A stretch of 52,624 nucleotides of DNA from an uncultured Collinsella sp. GTDB taxonomy: Bacteria; Actinomycetota; Coriobacteriia; Coriobacteriales; Coriobacteriaceae. The notes beneath the pieces were generated by a model. That model searched no databases. It was not told the origin of the DNA and saw nothing but the letters and a program-made list of their open reading frames with translations. The DNA is taken from positions 1 to 52,624 of the forward strand of contig CALFDL010000274.1 of the NCBI GenBank assembly GCA_937950415.1, in the 5' to 3' direction. Made by a program: the position numbers and the translations under genes. This document shows, piece after piece, positions 23,380 through 31,154 of the stretch. How positions within the stretch are numbered: the stretch's first letter is position 1; every line of letters starts with the position of its first letter.

Positions 23380-24261
23380 ATGCAGACGGGTATGTTGCGA
23401 TTAGCGAGATGGCGAATTAGCGAGATGGCGAGCTTGTTTAACGTTTCGCGCCAAACGCTCATCTACTACGACAAGATCGGTCTGTTTAAACCCGCCGTGG
23501 TTAACGAAAAAGGCTACCGTTTCTATTCGCCCACGCAGATCCCGCTCATGCGTCTGATCTGCATGCTGCGCGACTTGGGACTGGAACTCGATGAGATCGA
23601 TCGCCTGACCTCGACGTTCGACATTGGAGAGATGACCGATCACCTGCGCTCGCGGGTGCAGGCGCTCGACGAGCAGATTGCCGGGCTCAAAGCCGAGCGC
23701 GCGAGCGTGCAGGAGCGGCTGAGTTTTTACGACGAGGCGGTCTATTGGCGCGAGCGCGAGGGCAAACCGGAGCTCAAGCAATTCGAGCGCCGCTACGTGG
23801 TCTTTGAGGAGTTCCCGAGCGATATCGAGCGTGGCCGCTCGATGCTGCACCCCACGCTCATGCGGGCGATTCTGCGCATGCGTGCGCTCACGGGCACACG
23901 CCCCATGCGCGGTTGGGGCGCCATGCTGCGTCGCGAGGCGCTGCATTCCGACGACCCCATCGCCGGTGCCGGTTCCTTTGCCGTGTTGCCGCGTGGTGCC
24001 GAGGAAATACTGCCGAGCGATCCTGCCGAGCTGGCGGAGATTGGCGTCGAGGTGCTGCCCGAGGGCACGTACCTGTGCATGAGTCGCTGGGGCATGCCGT
24101 ACGAGCCCGAGGGTATCCGCGCCATCGTGGCCTGCATGGACAGGCACGCGCTCCAGCCCATCGGCAATGCTTTCGATTTTTGCTACCTGGACACCACGAG
24201 CTACGACGAGTCTCACCAAGAGGACTTCTGCTGTATCCAAATCCCCGTCGCCCTCAAATAA
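23380..24261 (+). CDS. MerR-family regulator with effector-binding C-terminus
   Basis: 293 residues from ATG 23380, which follows GGGAGGA at 4 nt. The N-terminal winged helix reads WRISEMASLFNVSRQTLIYYDKIGLFKP, then YRFYSPTQIPLMRLICMLRDLG, and a coiled dimerisation helix (~75-125). The C-terminal ~165 residues resemble a GyrI/BmrR-type ligand-binding domain. It lies 92 nt after ubiX, behind a terminator, on the same strand. It could respond to an aromatic acid and control the decarboxylase operon; this is inference from position only. Confidence 0.85.
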   Translation: MQTGMLRLARWRISEMASLFNVSRQTLIYYDKIGLFKPAVVNEKGYRFYSPTQIPLMRLICMLRDLGLELDEIDRLTSTFDIGEMTDHLRSRVQALDEQIAGLKAERASVQERLSFYDEAVYWREREGKPELKQFERRYVVFEEFPSDIERGRSMLHPTLMRAILRMRALTGTRPMRGWGAMLRREALHSDDPIAGAGSFAVLPRGAEEILPSDPAELAEIGVEVLPEGTYLCMSRWGMPYEPEGIRAIVACMDRHALQPIGNAFDFCYLDTTSYDESHQEDFCCIQIPVALK

Positions 24262-24262
24262 C

Positions 24263-24325
24263 TTGCGGTGAAATAGTCCCTAAATAGCTCGAGTGGGCGT
24301 GCAAACAGGAACTATTCCACCGCAA
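24263..24325. repeat. 17-18-bp inverted pair with CTCGA loop
   Basis: TTGCGGTGAAATAGTCCC (24263-24280) and GGAACTATTCCACCGCAA (24308-24325) pair with two differences, around a 27-nt loop containing GCTCGAG. The next 31-nt palindrome starts 5 nt later. It is the mirror arrangement of the pair at 19373. Confidence 0.65.
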
Positions 24326-24330
24326 CTTCG

Positions 24331-24361
24331 ATGCGACAAAGGAGCAGTCCCTTTATCGCAT
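24331..24361 (+). repeat. 31-nt REP-like palindrome, GACAAAGG family (variant arms)
   Basis: Arms ATGCGACAAAGG and CTTTATCGCAT. GTG/CAC of other copies is GCG/CGC here, so a base change in one arm is matched in the other. Confidence 0.75.
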
Positions 24362-24437
24362 TCCGTGCGAGCTCCAGCGCCATCTGCGGGTATAAGGCTA
24401 ACAAGTGTTTATTTGCGAGGCCTAAGGGGCGCCCCGT

Positions 24438-25307
24438 ATGGATATCGATAACTTTGAATGGTGGTATAGCGAGGGCGAGGCTCCGGACGAGGAGTGGGAC
24501 GAGCCCGCGTCGCGTGACGTGTCGAGCGACGAGGACGAGACCGGCAACGATGCCGCTGTCGAGCCTGATGCCGCCTCCGATGCCGCCGAGCCCCTGACCT
24601 TTGAGCAGGCTTGGGCCCAAGCCGAGGCCGATGAGGCTAAGGCCGATGCCACGGCCACACTCGGTGAGCCGGCGGACATGTCCATCTCGCCGGCAAAGAT
24701 CCCGCAGCCGCGTCACACCATCGACCCCGACAGCACGGCATCCTTCAGCATTCTCGACGTGCCCGCGCAAGGCGCCCAGGCGCCTGCGCCCACACATCGC
24801 CCCGACCTGGCTCGTGAGGAAGACGCGGGCCGCCGTTCTCCGCTCGGCCCCATCCTCATCGCCTTCATGGCCGGCGTTATCGCCTGCTCGGCAATCGGTA
24901 GCGTTTGGAGCCATGTCGAGCAGCAGCGTCAAGACGCCGCCAAGGTCGAGATGTCTGTCGAGCAATCGCTCAGCCGCACGCGCTCGGTACATGTGTCGGT
25001 CGAGGTCAAGGACGGCGCGATGTGGGACACCGCGCGTGGCGACAGCCAAATGCTCATCCACATCGTGGGGCGTACGCTCAAAGGGCAGACGATTGACGAG
25101 TATCAATACGTCAATTCCGCTGGTGACGGCATCGAGCTCAAGCCCGGCGACTACGAGCTCACCGTCGACGAACCGCCCGTCGCCACCGACGGCACGCGCT
25201 TCCGCGCCTCAAAGCGCATGGTTCCCGTGAGCTTTAACTCGCAGGCGCCCGATACGGTCGATAGCACTCCGCAGGGCGGGTTTGACCTTTACGCTATTGC
25301 TCAATAA
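24438..25307 (+). CDS. Single-pass membrane protein with acidic N-terminus, function unknown
   Basis: 289 residues. The first ~130 are acidic and Ala/Asp/Glu-rich, probably disordered and cytoplasmic. One membrane segment follows at ~134-155 (SPLGPILIAFMAGVIACSAI). The remaining ~130 residues (VHVSVEVKDGAMWDT, LIHIVGRTLKGQTIDEYQYV, GDYELTVDEPP) look like a beta-sandwich resembling collagen-binding B-type repeats and would face outside. I do not recognise a family. No sorting signal or lipobox is present. It stands alone between repeats and the aldose epimerase gene. Confidence 0.65.
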   Translation: MDIDNFEWWYSEGEAPDEEWDEPASRDVSSDEDETGNDAAVEPDAASDAAEPLTFEQAWAQAEADEAKADATATLGEPADMSISPAKIPQPRHTIDPDSTASFSILDVPAQGAQAPAPTHRPDLAREEDAGRRSPLGPILIAFMAGVIACSAIGSVWSHVEQQRQDAAKVEMSVEQSLSRTRSVHVSVEVKDGAMWDTARGDSQMLIHIVGRTLKGQTIDEYQYVNSAGDGIELKPGDYELTVDEPPVATDGTRFRASKRMVPVSFNSQAPDTVDSTPQGGFDLYAIAQ

Positions 25308-25343
25308 CTGCGCCTGTCGCTCAACCCCGCCGCCAAGAGTGGG

Positions 25344-25366
25344 ACAATAGCCCTCGACACTATTGT
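25344..25366 (+). promoter_or_regulatory. Small palindrome upstream of the epimerase gene
   Basis: ACAATAG (25344-25350) and CTATTGT (25360-25366) form an inverted repeat 20 bp before the start codon, overlapping the probable promoter region; a candidate operator. Confidence 0.3.
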
Positions 25367-25386
25367 TTACTTTTGGAGGAAGTAGC

Positions 25387-26280
25387 ATGTCTACCGTCAC
25401 TACCATCAAGCGCGGCGGCCTCACCGCGGCCATCGATTCCATGGGCGCCCAGCTCACGAGCCTTGCCCTCAACGGCAACGAGTATCTGTGGCAGGGCGAC
25501 CCCGCCTTTTGGGGCAAGCATGCGCCCATCCTGTTCCCCATTGTGGGCTCGCTGCGCAACAACACGGCGACGTCTGCGGCTGGCACCTGCGAGATGCCGC
25601 GCCACGGCCTCGCGCGCATCGTCGAGCACAAGCTGGTCGAGGTTTCGGAGGACGGCTCCTCGGTAACGTACGAGATCACCGACACGCTCGAGTCGCTCAA
25701 GGCCTTTCCGTTCCACTTTAAGCTCAACATGACCTATGCCCTGACTGGTGACGCCACACTTACCCAGACCTTTGCCGTCACCAATACCGGCGACGTGGAC
25801 CTGCCGTTCTCGGTGGGCGGCCACCCCGCATTTAACGTGCCCGCCCCCGGTGCCGAGGACGAGGCGTTCGAGGATTACGAGCTGGCGTTTACCGAGGCTT
25901 GGACGAACGAGGCTCCCATCATCACGCCCGACGGTCTTATGACGTTCGAGGGTAGCTACAAGGCTCCCGATAACTCGGACGTGCTGCCCATCACGCACCG
26001 CAGCTTCGATAACGACGCCATCATGTTCACCGATACCCCGGGCTCCACGCTTACGCTGCGCGGTCGCAAGTCGGGTCACGGCGTCAAGATCGACTTTGAG
26101 GGCTTTAAGTACATTGGCGTGTGGTCTGCCGCCAACGACGCTCCGTTTGTGGCGCTCGAGCCTTGGACCGGTCATACCACCATGGACACCGAGGACGATG
26201 TCTTTGAGCACAAGGTCAACACCATCACCTTGGCTCCCGGCGCTACCGATAAACGCAGCTTTAGCGTCACCTTGCTCTAG
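25387..26280 (+). CDS. Aldose 1-epimerase family protein (LacX-like)
   Basis: 297 residues of the galactose-mutarotase beta-sandwich. PILFPIVGSLRNN, EMPRHGLAR, FSVGGHPAFN and ALEPWTGH are the usual sugar-binding and catalytic blocks (His and Glu). GAGGAAGTAGC precedes the ATG at 25387. Members interconvert anomers of hexoses or hexose phosphates. No sugar operon surrounds it. It is followed directly by structured repeat copy B. Confidence 0.85.
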   Translation: MSTVTTIKRGGLTAAIDSMGAQLTSLALNGNEYLWQGDPAFWGKHAPILFPIVGSLRNNTATSAAGTCEMPRHGLARIVEHKLVEVSEDGSSVTYEITDTLESLKAFPFHFKLNMTYALTGDATLTQTFAVTNTGDVDLPFSVGGHPAFNVPAPGAEDEAFEDYELAFTEAWTNEAPIITPDGLMTFEGSYKAPDNSDVLPITHRSFDNDAIMFTDTPGSTLTLRGRKSGHGVKIDFEGFKYIGVWSAANDAPFVALEPWTGHTTMDTEDDVFEHKVNTITLAPGATDKRSFSVTLL

Positions 26281-26419
26281 AGGTTCCGCCGCTCGGTCGA
26301 TGCTGCGCGCCGTCCAGAGCGATAATTTGTCATTCATAAGGCAAGGCATAGACCTTCTGGTCATGCCTTGCCTTTTTCATGCCACTTGTTCGCTCTGGAC
26401 GTCGCTCGCCGGCATTGCC
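26281..26419 (+). repeat. Structured intergenic repeat, copy B
   Basis: Starts on the base after the epimerase stop. The 5' hairpin is degenerate. Outer stem CGTCCAGAGCGA/TCGCTCTGGACG, inner stem AGGCAAGGCAT/ATGCCTTGCCT with an apical GACC...GGTC type hairpin, then TTTTT. It probably terminates the epimerase transcript. Confidence 0.75.
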
Positions 26420-26543
26420 AAAACATCGACGTCCCCAATGACTACCATGTGTCTATTAATTTTTCGAGCTTGTGCTGCGCTGCTGGTTGCTGGCGTATAT
26501 CCTGTTAAGTCGTCAGCATACGATTCAACAGGGAAGGCAGATT

Positions 26544-27470
26544 ATGCATTCTCCCCATCAACGCGACGCGCATCCACAGCCGGTATGCAGCCGTCGCATC
26601 TTTTTGGGTAGCGCTCTCGCTGCGAGCGCTACTGTCGTCGCCGGCGCACTTGCCGGTTGCCAGCGCCCCTCCACGCTGGAAGTAGTTCAGCCCACGACGG
26701 GTGGCGGTCGCGACGACCTGTCCGATTCCGTTATCGGCAAGGATAAGATCCGCATTGGCATGGAGGCCGCCTACGCCCCGTACAACTGGCAGGTTTCCGA
26801 GGCCAGCGAGTTCACCATCCCCATCGATAACGTGCAGGGCGCCTATGCCGACGGCTACGACGTGCAGATCGCCAAGGTCGTCTGCAAGGCCCTCGGCGGC
26901 GAGCCCGTCGCCGTTAAGCAGAGCTTCTCGGGTCTTATCGATTCGCTCAACAACGGTCAGATCGACCTCATCATCGCCGGCATGAGCGCCACGCCCGAGC
27001 GCGAGGAGTCCGTCGGCTTTTCCGATCCGTACTTTATCGGCTACTTTGGCCTGTTCGTAAAAGAGGGCTCGCCCTACCAAAACGCCACCAAGCTCAGCGA
27101 TTTTAGCGGCGCCACGGTCCTCGGCCAAAAAGACACCATGCTCGATACCGTCATCGACGAGATCCCGGGCGTCGTGCACAAAAACCCAGTCGATTCCGTC
27201 CCTACGGTGTTCTCGAACCTGCTGCAGGGCACCTGCGACGCCGTGACCTACAACACCGAGAACGAGAAGGGCTATATGGCCCAAAACCCGGGTATCGTCC
27301 CTATTCATTTTGCCGAGGGCGAGGGCTTTAAGCAGGAGGTCGCGGCAAACGTCGGCTGCCGCAAGGGCTCAAAGAAGCTCCTCAAGCTTATTGACAAGGC
27401 CCTCAAGGGCATTAGCCAGGAGGAGCGCGACCAGATGTGGGACGCGTGCCTCGACCGTCAGCCGGCATAG
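26544..27470 (+). CDS. Polar amino-acid ABC transporter, substrate-binding lipoprotein (Tat-type signal)
   Basis: 308 residues from ATG 26544, with GGGAAGG upstream. The signal carries a twin-arginine motif (SRRIFLG, Arg17-Arg18) and a lipobox ending LAGC (Cys39), so it is likely exported folded and lipid-anchored. The mature part is a family-3 periplasmic-type binding protein (IRIGMEAAYAPYNW, GYDVQIAKVVCKALGG, IIAGMSATPEREESVGFSDPY). Ligand is a polar amino acid or derivative, not identifiable further. First gene of a four-gene import operon. Confidence 0.9.
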   Translation: MHSPHQRDAHPQPVCSRRIFLGSALAASATVVAGALAGCQRPSTLEVVQPTTGGGRDDLSDSVIGKDKIRIGMEAAYAPYNWQVSEASEFTIPIDNVQGAYADGYDVQIAKVVCKALGGEPVAVKQSFSGLIDSLNNGQIDLIIAGMSATPEREESVGFSDPYFIGYFGLFVKEGSPYQNATKLSDFSGATVLGQKDTMLDTVIDEIPGVVHKNPVDSVPTVFSNLLQGTCDAVTYNTENEKGYMAQNPGIVPIHFAEGEGFKQEVAANVGCRKGSKKLLKLIDKALKGISQEERDQMWDACLDRQPA

Positions 27471-27479
27471 GGAGGCAGC

Positions 27480-27848
27480 ATGAAAACCACCAATCGTCTG
27501 ACCTCCTTTATCAAGGCCGACCACCGTTATGTGTACCTGGGCACGAGCGTTGTCGCGGCGCTCGGCCTGGCGTTTAGCCAGCGCAACCCCACGCCGCTGA
27601 GCTTCTTGGCCCCCACCGGTATCTTCCAGGATTGCCTTTGGGCGATTCTTTGGGCCTGGATTGTCGTGTCGGCGGCGGCGCTTGTCACCAAGCTTATGCA
27701 CTGGAGTGACTATCGCGAAACGTCGCCGTTCGCATCCGAGCGTTTCCACCGCGTCGCGCGCCTGGGCAGCTATGTCGTGGCCGCCATCGCGGCGATCTTT
27801 TTCGTGGACCGCTGCGTCATGTCGTTTATCGACCTGTGGTGCAGGTGA
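27480..27848 (+). CDS. Small membrane protein inside the amino-acid ABC operon
   Basis: 122 residues with three hydrophobic segments (~18-36, ~50-70, ~93-115). GGGAGGCAGC precedes the ATG. It starts 9 nt after the binding-protein stop and overlaps the permease start by 13 nt, so it is translated with the importer. I know no family for it; it could be an accessory or regulatory subunit. Absence of homologues in standard importers of this type makes it worth noting. Confidence 0.7.
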   Translation: MKTTNRLTSFIKADHRYVYLGTSVVAALGLAFSQRNPTPLSFLAPTGIFQDCLWAILWAWIVVSAAALVTKLMHWSDYRETSPFASERFHRVARLGSYVVAAIAAIFFVDRCVMSFIDLWCR

Positions 27849-28630
27849 GCATTGTCTCGGATTCCAACCCCAGCGACTTTTTGTCGAGCTTGGTCTACAT
27901 GACCTACAAGAGCGGGGACTTCTTCATTCGCGGTATCGAGATCACCATCGCGCTTGCCACCTTCGGCACCGTCATCGCATTCTTTCTGGCACTGCTCTTC
28001 GTGTTCCTGCGTATTCAGACCTTCGATCGCGTGGATAACGACCTGGTGCGCTTCTTTAAGAGTATCGGCCGCGGCTTTGCGACCGTCTACTCCACCATCG
28101 TGCGCGGCACGCCCATGATGGTCCAGGGTCTGCTCATCTATTACGCGGGCTTCACCGTTTTGCGTGGTATGGGCTTCGAGACCGCCCAGGCCAACCAGAT
28201 CTGGAGCACCTTCACCGCCGGCCTCGTTACCATCTCGCTCAACTCCACCGCCTACATGATGGAGGTCCTGCGCGGCGGCATCGAATCCATCGATCCCGGC
28301 CAGGCCGAGGCAGCACGCTCGCTGGGCCTGTCGCAGTGGCAAGCTATGCGCAAAGTCGTGTTCCCCCAGGGCATTAAAAACGCGATTCCGGCGCTCACCA
28401 ACGAGCTCATCATCAACATCAAGGATTCGTCGGTGCTCTCGGTTATCGGCGTGTTCGACCTCATGTACGCCACCACCACCGTCGCCGGTGTGTACTATCG
28501 CCAGATGGAGGTCTACTGCGTGGCGCTCGTGGTCTACCTGATCCTGACGCTTGTGGCGAGCCGCCTGCTCGAGGCCTTTGGCAAAAAGCTCGGCGCCGAG
28601 GCTTCGGTCACGCTGCCCAGCTCCAACTAG
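27836..28630 (+). CDS. Polar amino-acid ABC transporter permease
   Basis: 264 residues, five to six membrane segments. IVRGTPMMVQGLLIYY and the coupling-loop motif EAARSLGLSQWQAMRKVVFPQG are typical of the HisM/GlnP permease family. Start GTG 27836 overlaps the upstream gene; GTG 27845 is also possible, and neither has a strong ribosome site, which suggests translational coupling. Works as a homodimer with the ATPase encoded next. Confidence 0.9.
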   Translation: MVQVSIVSDSNPSDFLSSLVYMTYKSGDFFIRGIEITIALATFGTVIAFFLALLFVFLRIQTFDRVDNDLVRFFKSIGRGFATVYSTIVRGTPMMVQGLLIYYAGFTVLRGMGFETAQANQIWSTFTAGLVTISLNSTAYMMEVLRGGIESIDPGQAEAARSLGLSQWQAMRKVVFPQGIKNAIPALTNELIINIKDSSVLSVIGVFDLMYATTTVAGVYYRQMEVYCVALVVYLILTLVASRLLEAFGKKLGAEASVTLPSSN

Positions 28631-28652
28631 GCTCAAGACGAGGAGAATCATC

Positions 28653-29438
28653 ATGGCAGATATCGCCACTACCGGCACCGCGGCCGCCGCACAGACCAAT
28701 GAGCCGCTCATCCGCGTCGAGGGCCTGCGCAAGAGCTTCGGCTCGCTCGAGGTACTCAAGGGCATCGACCTGTCCGTCAATCCCGGCGAGGTCGTCACCA
28801 TCATCGGCGCCTCGGGTTCGGGCAAGTCGACCTTCCTGCGCTGCCTCAACCTGCTCGAGACCCCGGACGCGGGCCACATCTGGTTCCACGGCCAGGACCT
28901 CACGGCCGAGCGCTGCAACATCAACAAGCTGCGCGAGGACATCGGCATGGTGTTCCAGGGCTTTAACCTGTTCAACAACATGGATGTGCTCGACAACTGC
29001 ACGCTCGCGCCCGTCACGCTCAAAAAGATGAGCAAGGCCGAGGCCGAGAAGGTCGCGATGGAGCATCTGACGAGCGTGGGGCTCGAGAAGTTCGCGCACG
29101 CCGCCGTGGGTCGCCTGTCCGGTGGTCAAAAGCAGCGCGTGGCCATCGCTCGTGCTCTATGCATGAACCCGCAGATCATGCTGTTCGACGAGCCGACCTC
29201 CGCACTCGACCCCGAGATCGTGGGCGAGGTGCTCGAGGTCATGCGCAAGCTCGCTGCCGACGGCATGACCATGGTCGTCGTCACGCACGAGATGGCCTTT
29301 GCCCGCACGGTGTCCGACCGCGTGGTCTTCATGGACAAGGGCGTGGTGCTCGAGGATGCCGCGCCGGCCGAGCTCTTTGGCAACCCCAAACACCAGCGTA
29401 CCCGCGAGTTCCTCTCGCGTTATCTCGAGGACAAATAA
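28653..29438 (+). CDS. Polar amino-acid ABC transporter ATPase (GlnQ-like)
   Basis: 261 residues from ATG 28653, preceded by GAGGAGAAT. Walker A GASGSGKST, Q-loop MVFQGFNLF, signature LSGGQKQR, Walker B IMLFDEPTSALD and switch His in VVVTHEMAFA are all intact. It energises the importer encoded by the three genes before it. A GC-rich hairpin (29462-29486, AGGGCCGC/GCGGCCCT) follows but has no T-run. Confidence 0.93.
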   Translation: MADIATTGTAAAAQTNEPLIRVEGLRKSFGSLEVLKGIDLSVNPGEVVTIIGASGSGKSTFLRCLNLLETPDAGHIWFHGQDLTAERCNINKLREDIGMVFQGFNLFNNMDVLDNCTLAPVTLKKMSKAEAEKVAMEHLTSVGLEKFAHAAVGRLSGGQKQRVAIARALCMNPQIMLFDEPTSALDPEIVGEVLEVMRKLAADGMTMVVVTHEMAFARTVSDRVVFMDKGVVLEDAAPAELFGNPKHQRTREFLSRYLEDK

Positions 29439-29510
29439 CCGACCGCAAACGCGTACGTGGCAGGGCCGCTCCGGTGGGGCGGCCCTCGTCATCACAATCG
29501 AAAGGATGTC

Positions 29511-30926
29511 ATGGCCGAGGTTTGGCGCTTCTTTGCGCATGAGGATGATTTTGCCGATTTGGACAAGGCCGGCGCATGCGAGCGCCTGGGCCGTGTGCTG
29601 TCGTTTCCGACCATTTCGAGTATGGATGCCGAGGCGGTGGACTGGCAGGCGTTTGCCGACCTGCGCGCCTATATGCAGCAGGCCTGGCCGCGCGTGTTTG
29701 CGACGGGCGAGGTCGAGCTCATCGACCATTCGCTGCTCGTGACGCTTGCCGGCATCGACCCCGCCCTCAAGCCGGTCATGCTCATGGGCCACATGGACGT
29801 GGTCCCCGTGGTGCCGGGCACCGAGACGGACTGGACGCACGATCCCTTTAGCGGGCACGTGGACGACACCTATATTTGGGGTCGCGGCGCCATCGATATG
29901 AAAGACCAGGTTGCGGGCATCCTGGAGGCCGTTGAGTATGCGCTGGCGCACGGCTGGCAACACGAACGAACCCTGCTGCTGGCCTTTGGCCAGGATGAGG
30001 AGACCACGCAGTACGGCGCGGGCGCCATTGGTCGCGCGCTCGAGGAGCGTGGCGTTGAGCTTGAGTACCTGATCGACGAGGGCGACTATCGTATCGTTGC
30101 GGCTGCCGAGTACAGCGCGGGTGAGGGTTGGCTCATGCATGCCGATCTTGCCGAGAAGGGCTATACCGATATCGTGCTCAAGACGAAGAGCGAAGGCGGG
30201 CACTCTTCCAACCCTTACGGTGGCACGTCGCTCGAAGTGCTCAGCCGCGCTATTGCCGCGATTTGCGATATCGAGTGGCCGACGCGCGTGACCGACTTGC
30301 TTGCCGCTCAACTCATCGAGTTGGGGCTCTACACGGCCGATGAAATTGCCGCCAACGGGGATGCCATTGTCCGCGATTGCCTCGCCAGTAAAAAGCTCTA
30401 TCCGCTGGTGACGACCACCTGCGCGCCCACGCAGATCGAGGGTGGTAGCACCGGCGCCAACGTAATGCCGCAGGATATGTGGGCCAACATTAACTTCCGC
30501 ATGCTCGAGGGTACGAGCGTGGCCGACGTTGTGGCGTGCTGCCGTGAGGCGGTTGCCGGGGCGGACCTTGCCGGTCGTGTCGAAGTGGAGCTGGGCCCCG
30601 GCAGCTCCGAGCCTTCGCCGTCTCCGCGTGTCGGTGGACCGGGGCTCGAGGCCGTTCGCGCCATCGCCGCCCGCTATTTCCGTGATCCATTGGGGACAGA
30701 GGAAAACGGATCATCTGAGCCGTTGGCGATTGTCCCTTCGACCGTGATCGGTGCGACCGACGCTGCCAACTACCAGCGCATTTGCTCCGAGTGCATTCGC
30801 TTCTCGGCCTTTGTGGTCGACGATGACGAGTGCGATCGCGGCGTCCACGGCACTAACGAGCGCATCACTCGCTGCGCCTACCTCCAGGGTGTCCGCTTCC
30901 TCATCGCCCTGCTCCACACGCTCTAG
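29511..30926 (+). CDS. M20-family metallopeptidase (Cps1/PM20D1-like carboxypeptidase)
   Basis: 471 residues from ATG 29511 with GAAAGGA upstream. Metal ligands and catalytic residues: MLMGHMDVVPV (His, Asp), GRGAIDMKD (Asp), FGQDEETTQ (Glu pair), and a late GATDAANYQ and GVHGTNERI. The family hydrolyses peptides or N-acyl amino acids in the cytoplasm. Next to an amino-acid importer it may process imported peptides or derivatives. Near residue 391-401 the frame runs through a 31-nt palindrome (30683-30713), which adds about ten residues (RDPLGTEENGS) before the conserved IVPSTVIGATD block. Confidence 0.87.
   Translation: MAEVWRFFAHEDDFADLDKAGACERLGRVLSFPTISSMDAEAVDWQAFADLRAYMQQAWPRVFATGEVELIDHSLLVTLAGIDPALKPVMLMGHMDVVPVVPGTETDWTHDPFSGHVDDTYIWGRGAIDMKDQVAGILEAVEYALAHGWQHERTLLLAFGQDEETTQYGAGAIGRALEERGVELEYLIDEGDYRIVAAAEYSAGEGWLMHADLAEKGYTDIVLKTKSEGGHSSNPYGGTSLEVLSRAIAAICDIEWPTRVTDLLAAQLIELGLYTADEIAANGDAIVRDCLASKKLYPLVTTTCAPTQIEGGSTGANVMPQDMWANINFRMLEGTSVADVVACCREAVAGADLAGRVEVELGPGSSEPSPSPRVGGPGLEAVRAIAARYFRDPLGTEENGSSEPLAIVPSTVIGATDAANYQRICSECIRFSAFVVDDDECDRGVHGTNERITRCAYLQGVRFLIALLHTL
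30683..30713 (+). repeat. 31-nt REP-like palindrome inside the M20 peptidase frame
   Basis: Arms TGATCC (30683-30688) and GGATCA (30708-30713) around ATTGGGGACAGAGGAAAAC. It matches the intergenic element at 11636 at 27 of 31 positions. The peptidase reading frame stays open through it. Confidence 0.7.
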
Positions 30927-30927
30927 A

Positions 30928-30958
30928 ATCCGACAAAGGGACTGTCTCTTTGTCGGAT
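30928..30958 (+). repeat. 31-nt REP-like palindrome, GACAAAGG family (variant arms)
   Basis: Arms ATCCGACAAAGG and CTTTGTCGGAT around GACTGT, two bases after the M20 peptidase stop. TCC/GGA replaces TGT/ACA of other copies, keeping pairing. A GCAGG/CCTGC hairpin follows at 30975-30988. Confidence 0.75.
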
Positions 30959-31154
30959 TCCGTGCGGGTTATATGCAGGTTTGCCTGCGCACGCTATCAT
31001 ATATGGGTTAGACCGCAACTATGTACCCCATACGCGAAGGGATGCGCATGTATCTGAAGATCGACATGCTCTAGCTGGGCTTACCCCCGCAGTGGCGCCT
31101 CGCGCCCCATCAATTCTGCCGATTTTCGCCTTCACGCATATAAAGGAGTCCGTC

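Noticed and set aside
31048..31074. Eight-codon leader peptide (MYLKIDML) before prfA
   Set aside because: A GAAGGG site precedes it, but there is no regulatory codon run and no clear attenuator; a chance frame is as likely.
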